This document shows, one piece after another, positions 54,919 through 63,721 of a DNA stretch of 64,000 nt. The stretch spans positions 62,001-126,000 of the forward strand of contig NZ_JAGWDK010000008.1 of NCBI RefSeq assembly GCF_018398875.1. Direction: 5' to 3'. The notes under the pieces are model-generated. The model made no database searches. It was given only the letters and a program-made list of their open reading frames with translations, and was not told the DNA's origin. A program made the position numbers and the translations under genes. This stretch comes from Bradyrhizobium sp. sGM-13. GTDB taxonomy: Bacteria > Pseudomonadota > Alphaproteobacteria > Rhizobiales > Xanthobacteraceae. Position 1 is the first letter of the stretch; each line of letters opens with the position of its first letter.

Positions 54919-56081
54919 AGAGTTTGTATCAGCTCAGAGACACGCCGGCCCCAGGCCTGCCAGTTCAACTGGGCCTCGAAAGTGTCGCGGCTCGATTGTT
55001 TCAAGCGTGCCAGCCGGTCGGGGTTCGCAAAAATCTCGGCGATGACGTCAGCGTAGTCCGCCTTCGTCGCGTTCGGCGGCACCAGGACGCCGGTCTCCCC
55101 CTCGCGAACAGCATAGGGCACACCACCGGTGGCACGCGCAACGCTCGGCACACCGTGGGCTGCCGCTTCGCACAACACGATAGGGAAGCAGTCCGCCCGG
55201 GTCGGCAACAGAAAGAAATCCGCGTCGCGATAGAGTTGTTCGAGCCGGCTGCGCTGTGCAGGATCATTCTTGTCGAGGTAAGGGATTATCGTCAGGCCAT
55301 CCTGGGCGACAGGCTCCGTCGGAGTACATCCGCAGATCACGAGTTCAGCCTTCACCCCCCTGTTGTTCAGTTCAGCAAGGGTCTCGATAGCGATGTCCGC
55401 GCCCTTCTCCTTCCAGTTGACGCCGATCAGGAGCATCCGACACGGACCAGGCTTCCGGCGTCCGAGCACAGAGTCACGACCGGGCGCCTCCCTGAGGTTG
55501 GCGCCCCAAGGAACAACATGCACCCGCGCAGGATCGGCACCGTAATCCCTAACGGCAGATTCAGCTGCCCATTTCGACGGATAGAGGATTAGGTCCGCGC
55601 GCGCGATTGTATCGCGTTCCAGGCGTTCGGAGGTCTCCCGAGCTGCACGTGACAAGTTTCGATAATTGGGATGATAGTTCGCAATAAGCCGAAAGGTCGC
55701 ATCGGATGCATAGACGAGGGGAACGCCATCGGGCACCCTCCAGGCGAAGGTGGATCCGGCGGGTGCGAATACGACGTCGGGCGATACGGCGCGGATCTTG
55801 CGTGCTGCGTCCGCTGAGTATTGTGCAACGACAGGCGCCGCCTGGAATGGGGAGAGGTTCTGCCTGAGAAAGGTACGGCGAAGTCTGGAATACGCTTTGT
55901 ATAGAGGCAGGATCGGTGCGCTCAACGGACCGATATGGATAACATCGTTGCCCTGGTCCGCGAGCGATTTGGACATGTGGAAAGGAGTGCCGGACCAGAA
56001 CCGGACGTTGCTCCCATCGCCGATCGTGGCGAATGCGATCCGCCGCGCTACTTGGCTGCCGGAGATGCGACAATGATTCAT
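54915..56081 (-). CDS. Glycosyltransferase family 4 (group 1)
   Basis: A protein of 388 residues from ATG 56081, with aaggga upstream; the longer frame to 56105 lacks a ribosome-binding site. GT-B fold: N-terminal domain with HIGPLSAPI, central VPWGANL (GT4 hinge), LLIGVNWKEKGADIAIE and FPIVLCEAAAHGVPSVA (EX7E region), then GGVPYAVREGETGVLV. It is a retaining transferase acting on the cytoplasmic face. It is coupled to the deacetylase by a 4-base overlap. Confidence 0.9.
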   Translation of the reverse strand: MNHCRISGSQVARRIAFATIGDGSNVRFWSGTPFHMSKSLADQGNDVIHIGPLSAPILPLYKAYSRLRRTFLRQNLSPFQAAPVVAQYSADAARKIRAVSPDVVFAPAGSTFAWRVPDGVPLVYASDATFRLIANYHPNYRNLSRAARETSERLERDTIARADLILYPSKWAAESAVRDYGADPARVHVVPWGANLREAPGRDSVLGRRKPGPCRMLLIGVNWKEKGADIAIETLAELNNRGVKAELVICGCTPTEPVAQDGLTIIPYLDKNDPAQRSRLEQLYRDADFFLLPTRADCFPIVLCEAAAHGVPSVARATGGVPYAVREGETGVLVPPNATKADYADVIAEIFANPDRLARLKQSSRDTFEAQLNWQAWGRRVSELIQTL

Positions 56082-56479
56082 TTTGTTCCCTTGTAGACGG
56101 CGCAACCAGCAGATGGTCCCGAAAAGAGATCAAGCCTGGGAAGCAACGACTTCCGACGTTCTGGGTGGAGAAATGAAAAATCACCTCGTTCTTGCTGGTA
56201 GCCAACAAGCAGGGGGCCGGGAACGCGCAAATACAGATAACCCGCCAACGCCTTCAGCCTCCAGAGTACCGGTATCGCCCTTCATCGCTGGCAAGTCGCA
56301 GGATGAGAAACCTGAGTCCTCATCGCCGAAAACATATATAACCAGATTTTAAATATCAATAAAACTATTTAATTCCACAATTCTCCATATTAACGAACTT
56401 TAAATTTTAATCTCGGAAAAAACTGAATTCTATTTCGTAATATCCAACAAAATCAATGACATCCCAAAGGCGGTTTCCA

Positions 56480-56742
56480 ACTTTTGTTCGATCTCGATCG
56501 GCTTCAGCGTCCCTCCCAACCCCGCCGTCGACGGCGTGCGCTGCGCTCTCCAGCAGTTGCTTCTTCCAGCTGTAGATTTGGCTTGGATGAACCCCGTACT
56601 GCTGGGCAAGGTCGGCCACAGTCGCCTGTTCCCGCACCGCCTCCACGGGTTCAGGGCGGCGTCAATCTTCCGTCTCGTCTTCGTCATGGTTCGCGGCGGA
56701 TCTTTAACTTAGCCGTTGGCCCCAAAAAAGAGGTCCATTTCA
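56480..56742 (-). mobile_element. IS3-family insertion sequence remnant (left end and orfA fragment)
   Basis: From 56742 leftward the sequence begins TGAAATGGACCTCTTTTTTG, an IS3-like end, followed by a start codon at 56687 ([12 protein letters not shown]). After a small deletion and frame change comes [20 protein letters not shown], then [12 protein letters not shown], the helix-turn-helix of an IS3 orfA. Everything after [10 protein letters not shown] is gone, as are orfB and the right end. Confidence 0.8.
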
Positions 56743-56894
56743 GACGTCGCTTTGAGCGCCGCCGGGAGCGCGTCGTATTGCATTGCAAATTCGTCCGATG
56801 TTTCGTCGAGCGGCAGCGGTGTGAGTTTGGAGGTTCGGGGGTCGCGGAAGTAGACGTAGCCGGGCTTACGGTAGAGGTACTTTCGCTTGGTCAG
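56743..56894 (-). pseudogene. Tyrosine recombinase (integrase) N-terminal fragment cut by the IS
   Basis: The minus strand reads LTKRKYLYRKPGYVYFRD, then LTPLPLDETSDEFAMQYDAL, resembling the N-terminal YxxRRxGxxYxRxPxLPGSPEF-xxYxAAL region of phage-type integrases. Its reading frame runs directly into the IS3-like end at 56742, so the element inserted there and the catalytic domain is missing. The host integrase may have belonged to an earlier genomic island. Confidence 0.55.
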
Positions 56895-57419
56895 TGTTGT
56901 CACGATTTGATGCCCAATATCTCGTGGCTGCTGTTGCATTGCTGGTCGACCTTGAAGTTCGCGTAGGCCGGATCGAGTTGGAAATCGGTCCCACGTCACG
57001 ACGCCCTTGATCCGGACGGGTTCAGGCATCAGCCCCCTCCTCGACCAACCGCAAAGAGGCCGTTTCGCTCATGTCGAGATAGGCCGCCGCCCGATCGGAG
57101 CGCATGGCGCGCGGCGGGTAGGCGCGGCGCGACTATTTGGGCTTGGTCGTCGGGGCGTCCGATATCAAAACCTCGACAGGAGAAGCTCGGAGGAGTTTTT
57201 CGGTCGAGGCGATATCCCGAGGCTACCGCATCTCGGGTCGCGTAGGCGCTGTGCCGCTAGGCAACGGCGGGCCTGAGTGCTCAAGGCTAGGGGCAAGCCA
57301 GAGGGGCATGCCGCATCTGTTCGGGTCACCTTAAGGTCCGCTTTCAGGGGGTTAGAGCGGACCAGGATGTGGCAGCGCACGGACTTCGGCTTGTGACCCC
57401 ACCGCAAACTCGTACGTCC

Positions 57420-58229
57420 TTATGGCTTGACGGGTTTCGGCGGCTTGATCGGCGAGCCCGGCTTCAACACGCCGTTCTCAATCGTCGCCTTGCGCACATT
57501 CTCCCACTTTCTGATGCGGTTGACGTGGCCCCCATAGTCGCTGAAATAGATTGGCCCATACGCAAATGGGCCGACAAAGTACACGTTCTTGAGGTAAACG
57601 TCGTTGTCGCCGCCTGCATCTGGATGCAGCCGCAGACCGTAAGGTCCACCCCAGAACATGCAATCCTGAATATCGATGGTCCCGGTCCAGTTATCGGCAA
57701 CGAACATCCCCGCGGTGGCTGATGTGTTGTTCACTCTTATGCTGGTGTTACGTACCTTGATCGTTCCCCGGCTGCCGGGCGAATAGGCTTGAATACCGTC
57801 AGCATGATCGGCACCCTGTCCGAATGCCTGGATCCAGCAATTCGTTACGTTGAAGTAACCGGGACCGCAGACGTGGAATCCCTCCCGGCTGTCACAACGG
57901 CAGTAATCCCAGTTGTTGTTGCCCCAACCGGTGGAGGCGGCATCTCCCGACGCCGGTCCCCTGATCGATTTGTGGCTCGCACTCTGACCCGTCTGCAAGT
58001 TAAATGACGACGTCGTTTCCGTCATGTTGGTGAACATCGGATCATCGAAGCTCATCGGAATCGTGCCCACGCTTGGCGGATCGGACGGCATGGGATCGGG
58101 AGGAACGGCGGCATCCTTCGCCGCCAGGGTAACCGTCCCGGAATAGTTGACAACTGATCCCGATTGGGCCCGAGCCGCAAATGGCAAGGTCATGGCACCT
58201 GTCATGCAAAGGAATTGCCGCCTCTTCAT
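57420..58229 (-). CDS. Exported beta-helix protein, paralogue of the type I-secreted protein
   Basis: A protein of 269 residues with a Tat-like leader (MKRRQFLCMTGAM, cut near ARAQSG). The mature part is a single parallel beta-helix homologous to residues 1-215 of the protein at 45237-48482. Shared words are IPxSxxDPxF, DHADGIQxYxPGxxG, NxSATAGMFVADxxxG, GGPYGLRLxxDAG and VYFVxGxFxxxP. It lacks the Ig domains, repeats and secretion signal of the larger protein. The role may be binding or cleaving EPS in the periplasm. It ends in a Pro/Lys-rich tail. Confidence 0.85.
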   Translation of the reverse strand: MKRRQFLCMTGAMTLPFAARAQSGSVVNYSGTVTLAAKDAAVPPDPMPSDPPSVGTIPMSFDDPMFTNMTETTSSFNLQTGQSASHKSIRGPASGDAASTGWGNNNWDYCRCDSREGFHVCGPGYFNVTNCWIQAFGQGADHADGIQAYSPGSRGTIKVRNTSIRVNNTSATAGMFVADNWTGTIDIQDCMFWGGPYGLRLHPDAGGDNDVYLKNVYFVGPFAYGPIYFSDYGGHVNRIRKWENVRKATIENGVLKPGSPIKPPKPVKP

Positions 58230-58539
58230 GGCTCCCCGCTTAGCAAGTCGGTCGATCGTTTAACCTCATTCCGCAGACCATCAAAACACATGGACGACCT
58301 TCGCGCTAGTCAGGCTTGGCAAAACTGTCCAGCAGATAATGTGCTCCCTATTAAAGGCTTGTTGCCCATCATCGTCGCGCGCTGTGCCGAACCGGCATGT
58401 TGCACATCCACTGCCCCTATCGCCGGGCACACCGTTGTGGAAGGTGGTATCGCAAGTTCCAACCAAAGCAATATCAACTTTCCATGACCGTCACGCGGCG
58501 CGGTCATCCGAGTGGCGGCTGAAACGCGCGCGCGACGTG
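58230..58539. other. Short intergenic region
   Basis: No gene seen. It contains the probable promoter of the beta-helix gene and the truncated end of the decayed decarboxylase gene. Confidence 0.5.
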
Positions 58540-58945
58540 TCGACTCGGGCCGCGCCCACAGCGGCAGTTTGCCGAACTTTCGCCAATGAAATATCTGGTT
58601 GGCGCTGTCTAGGGTCGTCCTGAGGCAATGCCATATTGACCAATTTTGACGAAGATTCAGTCGCCTTCAGAATGAGTTCGGCAAGCTCCCGCATGGTGAA
58701 ATTCGACTGGACTGCCTAGATTGACCGGCCCGGTGAAAGAAGGCGTAGTTCCCATCAAACGCACGAGGCCGTCCATAAGGTCGCTGACAAAACGGTTGCC
58801 ATCGCCGAACAGAGTGATCGGCTCGCCAGCCAACGCCTGAATGGAAATTTGAGACTACGCGCCCGTCGGCGCGGTGCGTGCGAGGTCCGTAGGTGTTGAA
58901 GATACGTGCCACTTTTGATCTCAACGCCGGCCTGGCGATGGCAAT
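58540..58945 (-). pseudogene. UDP-glucuronate decarboxylase (NAD-dependent epimerase family), C-terminal remnant
   Basis: The minus strand reads KVARIFNTYGPRTHRADGRV-VSNF, then in another frame ALAGEPITLFGDGN, GLVRLMGTTPSFTGPVNLG, and in a further frame MRELAELILKATESSSKLV, then LPQDDPRQRQPDISLAK. These are consecutive conserved blocks of UXS/dTDP-glucose dehydratase-like enzymes. The N-terminal NAD-binding half and the end are missing, and at least two frameshifts are present. The locus once made UDP-xylose or a related sugar, by inference. Confidence 0.85.
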
Positions 58946-59026
58946 CAAAGAATAGGGTTTCGGCGCACTGTGAGCTCGATCCGAGGACGTGCGTGGGCCG
59001 TCCCGCCGACTCGGGGCTATCCAGCC

Positions 59027-59941
59027 CTAAGCAGCGGTCAACAGGAAAGCTACCTGATCTCCCTGTTGTTGGGTATTTAACCGTTCTGCCCGTTTGGCAA
59101 AGCTTCTCAACTCGTGGCGGCTAAACACATTGTGTGGCCCGGATGATGTGAGCGGCTTAGACTTCCTGTACATTTCGCTTCCCCAGAACTGAAACGCAGT
59201 AGAATCATCAATTGAATGCCTGACAGACAAGTCGCAGCGCTCCGCCAATGCGCTCATTCCCTTGCGAGAGGGAATCACAATGTGGCGCGGCGCATCCAGT
59301 TGCACCCAATTCGGGCCGTACTCCACCCACGCATGCGAGGACGAAGTTGGGATGCGGACCAGAATGCGACCGCCAGGCGCAAGCAGCCTTTTCGCGTTGC
59401 CAAGACTTTGGTCCGGGTCAGAGACGTGTTCCAACGAGTGATTGAACATGATGAAATCAAACTCGCCGGACATGCTCTGAAGATCCGATTTGTGGATCGT
59501 CACGGCACCTGATGTTGACTCGGAAATGTAGGGGTCTACTCCGGTAAGGTTCTTGAACCCCGCCGCAGACATTCTATGAAGAAGCTTCCCAGACCCGCAG
59601 CCTACGTCCAGCACCCGAAAGCTAGGATCAATTCCAAAATATCCGATGACCGCCACGATCGGGTCGTACCTCACAAAGGACGCCACGGCTCCCAATATGC
59701 TTTTGGTGCCGAGTGCATGCGCGTCCCTGATTGCAGCAACTCGCGAATTTCGCAGAGGCTTGGCGAACGAGTAATACCCAACGGGGTAAAGACGACTCTC
59801 ATCGGCTACATCCGACAGACGCTGGATCGTCCCACAATCAATACATTCTTGGTATTCAAACCGCTCTCTTGTGCCAAACATCATCTCAATAAACACGTGG
59901 CGGCGATGTTCGCCGTCTGATAAGCAAGCTTTACAAATCAT
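59027..59941 (-). CDS. Class I SAM-dependent methyltransferase with N-terminal zinc ribbon
   Basis: A protein of 304 residues. The N-terminus has CKAC (Cys3, Cys6) and CIDC (Cys33, Cys36), a zinc ribbon. The SAM fold has RVLDVGCGSGKLL at 109-121, GVDP, and NHSLEHVSDPDQSL, which is typical of sugar C-methyltransferase-like proteins. It probably methylates a polysaccharide sugar. The gene starting at 63722 has the same kind of N-terminus. It is monocistronic with a long region upstream. Confidence 0.88.
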   Translation of the reverse strand: MICKACLSDGEHRRHVFIEMMFGTRERFEYQECIDCGTIQRLSDVADESRLYPVGYYSFAKPLRNSRVAAIRDAHALGTKSILGAVASFVRYDPIVAVIGYFGIDPSFRVLDVGCGSGKLLHRMSAAGFKNLTGVDPYISESTSGAVTIHKSDLQSMSGEFDFIMFNHSLEHVSDPDQSLGNAKRLLAPGGRILVRIPTSSSHAWVEYGPNWVQLDAPRHIVIPSRKGMSALAERCDLSVRHSIDDSTAFQFWGSEMYRKSKPLTSSGPHNVFSRHELRSFAKRAERLNTQQQGDQVAFLLTAA

Positions 59942-61113
59942 CTCGAGTTCCTAGCCACAGCAGGGGATTGAATCGGGCTCAGCAGCCAGCATCGGAGATG
60001 CCGTAGGGCGTTGTCGCTGTGATAGGAGCGGTGAAATTGATGGGTCCGTCGATACTGCCGCCTTCGGCTTGGTCGCTCTGCCCAGCCCCGTTGATCGGAT
60101 CACGAGTCCTCTGACTTTGCAGCATATTCATCTGAAGCATAAGGTGCGCCCCACCTGTTGATCTCGCCGGCCCGGCCTGCACCAGCACGTGGTGTTCAAC
60201 GCGTGCTGATGCTCTGGCCGAGGTTTGTGCACTTATAATAAATATATTGAATAAAGATCCCGCTGTCCAAATTAAATGATGTTCACTTTCGGTTATTCGA
60301 CTGAATTTCCAAGGAGCAGCGCTCAGGTTTGATCTCGCAAAATCTTTCTAGCGCGGCTATCCTGCGCCGCCATCGTTAGCCGTTCGCATGCTGTTCCGCC
60401 TCTCCAGGACGGAAAGCCCATCCTCGCCGGCGACCTCGAAAGTCAGGTTCCCGTCAGGCGGATGACGACCTCGCCTCCCGGTTCTATGAAATCCGGAGTT
60501 TGCCCCGGCTGTTGCATCGGCCGATTGGGCGGTGGAGCGATGGCAGCTGAGGCGGAGCCCCTCCCCCAGACAGCGCCAAATCCCGGTCCAGATGGCAGGT
60601 GAAGGCGAACTCGGACGGCGTGTTCTATCGGTCGGCGCCTCTTTCACTTTTCCGAAATTAAATTACATGAAATGCCAATTTAACCAAACTCGTCCGAGCT
60701 GGATTTAAGTAGATAACAATTGAAATTAAAAGTCTATTTATTTATGTTCGCAGCGGCGAGGAGCTTTACGGCTTGGTCAGGACTTCAATGAAGGGTCGTC
60801 TTGCGGTGATGGGCGGTATCAAAATGCCGTTTGCGGCGACGCTGAGTTCTATTGTGGACACAGATGGAAGCGGTAAGCAGGCGGAATTTCATGTGCTTGC
60901 AGACGGCATGTCTGACGGAATCCGAAAGAGGACAATCACTTCGCTATCCGGAGGTTCGGCTTCAATCCGGATCTGGGATGATACTGGGACGATTCTTGGC
61001 TTACGTGCCGAGGCATCGTGCAAAGGTCTGCCGAACCAACCGGGGGAGAATCCTGCAGGAGGCGCTAGCATGTTGAAGACGAAACACCGGACTCGACTGA
61101 CCAGGAGCCCGTC
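59942..61113. other. Intergenic region of about 1.2 kb
   Basis: No gene is convincing: an ORF at 60773-61117 and GC-rich minus frames at 60357-60647 lack recognisable content. AT-rich blocks lie at 60230-60260 and 60650-60752. The end of the second contains the sequence shared with the phosphatase promoter (60723-60753). Confidence 0.5.
60723..60753. promoter_or_regulatory. AT-rich motif shared with the 34.3-kb promoter
   Basis: AAATTAAAAG, four bases, TTTATTTATG, then TTCGCAG. It matches 34304-34336 at most positions outside the 4-base spacer. Both copies precede plus-strand genes or ORFs in the EPS locus. Confidence 0.4.
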
Positions 61114-62130
61114 ATGATGCCCCAAGCACATCCGCCCAAGGCTGACGGGGTGGCTGAAGGCCCCTTGGTCACTGTCGTGATGTGCGTCTACAATGCAGGC
61201 AGATATCTTCGGCCTTCGCTGTTGAGCATAATAGATCAGACATACAAAAATTTGGACATTCTCATTATCGACGATGGCAGTACGGACGGCTGTTTCAGCT
61301 CAGTTCAAGATTTGCTGGTAGATAAGCGTGTTCGCGTAATCCATCAAGCGAACTCAGGCAAGCCTGTTGCTGTCAATCGAGCGCTCGATCGGATCCGCGG
61401 CGAGTTTTTCGCAATTCAAGACGCGGATGACATCAGCTATCCAACGCGAATTGAAAGACAGGTTCGTGCGCTGCTCAACAATCCGCATTTGGCTGCGGTA
61501 TTCTGCGGTAACGAGCTCATCATTAACGGGAGGTTCATGGCCCCCGTGTTTGCGCCGAAAAGCGAGGACGATTGCCAGTCCGAGATTAGAGCCTTTCGAA
61601 TGCCTGCCCTTGATCCCACAGGAATGTTTCGAATGTCATTGGTTGGCCATATGCGGTTCGAGCCGTCATTGAAGGTTGCTGAGACCTGCGATTACATATG
61701 GAGAGTTGGGGAAGTGCATCCGATGATCGTATTGGGTGAGTGCCTTTACGCGTACCGCATTCTTCCCAATTCACTTAGCCGACGTGCGCCAATGCGGCGC
61801 AAGCAGTTTGAGCTTGAGGCTTTCAGGCGAGCGTGCGAGCGGCGCGGTTTGCGGTTTGAGCAGGAATGCGAGGATACCAGCTGGGGCTACAGGCTGTCTC
61901 ATAACAGTTTACTGGACAACAACATCGCCGCCCATTTCATAAGGAGCGTGTTGGATTGGCGTCGGTCAAACCGTCGCTTGTCGGCCTTGAGGACGGGTTG
62001 GCAATGTGCATGTTTGCACCCCGCGGATCCGTACTATTACAAGGCGCTGGTTTACGCGTTGATTTCACCCAGCATAGTGCGCCGCCTACGTCGTGCCTTC
62101 CTGCCGAGTCCTTTGGAGACGGCTAAATGA
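61114..62130 (+). CDS. Glycosyltransferase family 2
   Basis: A protein of 338 residues. GT-A fold: VTVVMCVYNAGRYLRPSLLS, then IDDGSTDG and QANSGKPVAVNRAL, metal motif QDADDIS and RIERQV. The C-terminal half is helical with a basic end. The start ATG 61114 lies after ggagcccgtc. Inverting transfer of one sugar to the lipid carrier is likely; the sugar is unknown. The next gene begins 94 bases downstream. Confidence 0.9.
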   Translation: MMPQAHPPKADGVAEGPLVTVVMCVYNAGRYLRPSLLSIIDQTYKNLDILIIDDGSTDGCFSSVQDLLVDKRVRVIHQANSGKPVAVNRALDRIRGEFFAIQDADDISYPTRIERQVRALLNNPHLAAVFCGNELIINGRFMAPVFAPKSEDDCQSEIRAFRMPALDPTGMFRMSLVGHMRFEPSLKVAETCDYIWRVGEVHPMIVLGECLYAYRILPNSLSRRAPMRRKQFELEAFRRACERRGLRFEQECEDTSWGYRLSHNSLLDNNIAAHFIRSVLDWRRSNRRLSALRTGWQCACLHPADPYYYKALVYALISPSIVRRLRRAFLPSPLETAK

Positions 62131-62224
62131 AGCGCTTCTTGGGACGGAATGGTCGCTTTCTGCGGCGCCTCAATTTTGAGCGCCGCTTGTTTGCGGAACG
62201 TCTCAGACATTAGAGGTATTCGCG

Positions 62225-63628
62225 TTGAGCCGCAAAAGCCTAGAATTGGATTCGCGTTTTCAACGTGCCTATCTGCAGGATCGGCAGCATAGTTTAGTCG
62301 GGCATGCGGCAGGCGGCTCGCTCTCCGGGACCGAACTATATCTGAAACTATTATTGGTCGCGATTTTTTTGCCCGAAGGCCTGTCTTTCTTCCTCGGTGA
62401 ATTTCGGCTCTCGGTTGCCCGAGTTATGATTCTTCTTTCGTCCATCGCCGCGATATCGCAGCTGTCTCGGCGCGCAAGCGCGCGGGCTACAGTCTGCGTC
62501 CCATCGGATATCTTGGCTCCGCTTGCGGGCGTTTGGATGGTGTTGGTTGCCACCGTCACGGATGGTTTTGACGGTCTTAAACAAGCTGGCATGGCGACAA
62601 TTGAATTCACTGGTGCATACTTGACTTTCCGGTATCTTCTCGGTCCGGTCGATAGTTCGGTGCGACTCGCACGCTTCGCCTGCAAGCTGATGATTCTGAT
62701 TGTCGGTATCGCGCTTCTCGACCCTCTGAATAATAAGCTATTCACCTATGAGTTCGTCAAAGGTATTACCGGTTATGTAAAACCCAGTTATGAAGGTGCA
62801 TTGGCGCTGATGTCGGAGACGGTCTATCGGGACGGGGTCGTTCGCGCCATGGGGCCGCTGGAGCATTCGATATTGTTCGGCGCTGTTTGTGCCTGGTTTG
62901 GGACCATGGCCTTCACTGCGTTTAGGTCCCAGGTATTCGGCTGGGGTATTGCAAGCATTGCGCTCATCGGTGTGTGGTTTTCTCAGGCGCGGAGCCCATT
63001 GCTGGGGTACCTGATCGGATTTGCGCTGGCGACTTTCTATGGTGCAAGCCCTCGCTTTGCAGCTCGCTGGAAGCTGGTCGGATTGTCTGTGACCGCCCTT
63101 CTCCTTGCTGTTTTTACTTTCTCTGGCAGCCCTGTCGCAACACTTGTGCGGCTTAGCGGAGTAAGTCCGGAAGCGGCCTGGGCCCGTCAAGCGATCTGGA
63201 ACACGGCGGGCCCTGTGGTACTCGGTTCGCCGATCGTCGGAATTGGTTTGCAAGGCGAGTGGAACTGGCAGGCGCATGGCGGGCTTGTGAGTTCGAGCGT
63301 GGATGCCTTTTGGCTTGCCACCGCAATGTCGTATGGAATTCCCGGAAGCGCGTTGATCCTCTTGACAATTGCGAGCGCATGCGGGCTTGGCTCGATCGAC
63401 AAATCGCCTCACCTTACTCCCGAAGAGGGACGGCTATCAGTGGCGCTCGGAATTGTCATAACAATCATCGTTTTTCTGGGGTTCATGGTTCACTTTTGGG
63501 GCATCTGTTGGATCCTTATCGCTGTTTTTGCCGGGATGCGAGCGAACCTCGCCGAAACTGCGGTATTGCGCGATAGAGCCGCACGAGCGGCAGAAACCAA
63601 GTGTGATTCGATTACCGGGGGCATTTGA
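62225..63628 (+). CDS. Wzy/O-antigen ligase-like polysaccharide polymerase
   Basis: A protein of 467 residues starting at TTG 62225 (SRKSLELDSRFQ). Ten or more hydrophobic segments begin at about residue 35. A long periplasmic loop is followed by PLEHSILFGAVCAWFG and the Wzy_C-like SQARSPLLGYLIGFAL. It should polymerise or ligate lipid-linked repeat units on the periplasmic side. Its position after a glycosyltransferase and before another sugar methyltransferase fits a Wzx/Wzy locus, although no Wzx flippase is in the window. Confidence 0.85.
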   Translation: MSRKSLELDSRFQRAYLQDRQHSLVGHAAGGSLSGTELYLKLLLVAIFLPEGLSFFLGEFRLSVARVMILLSSIAAISQLSRRASARATVCVPSDILAPLAGVWMVLVATVTDGFDGLKQAGMATIEFTGAYLTFRYLLGPVDSSVRLARFACKLMILIVGIALLDPLNNKLFTYEFVKGITGYVKPSYEGALALMSETVYRDGVVRAMGPLEHSILFGAVCAWFGTMAFTAFRSQVFGWGIASIALIGVWFSQARSPLLGYLIGFALATFYGASPRFAARWKLVGLSVTALLLAVFTFSGSPVATLVRLSGVSPEAAWARQAIWNTAGPVVLGSPIVGIGLQGEWNWQAHGGLVSSSVDAFWLATAMSYGIPGSALILLTIASACGLGSIDKSPHLTPEEGRLSVALGIVITIIVFLGFMVHFWGICWILIAVFAGMRANLAETAVLRDRAARAAETKCDSITGGI

Positions 63629-63721
63629 CTGCGATGTCGTGACCTGCGCGTGCCGCTCGGAACGGCGCCTTGCTCAAAAGCGTCGTCGGGCATCTAACAT
63701 TTTCTTTGGAGGTCCCTTGCC

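Larger units (their letters stand above)
56082..57419. other. Insertion-sequence and integrase remnant region
   Basis: Besides the two remnants listed, nothing convincing is coded. The AT-rich block 56330-56415 is probably regulatory. The portion 56900-57419 has only short GC-rich frames with no recognised family. Confidence 0.45.
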
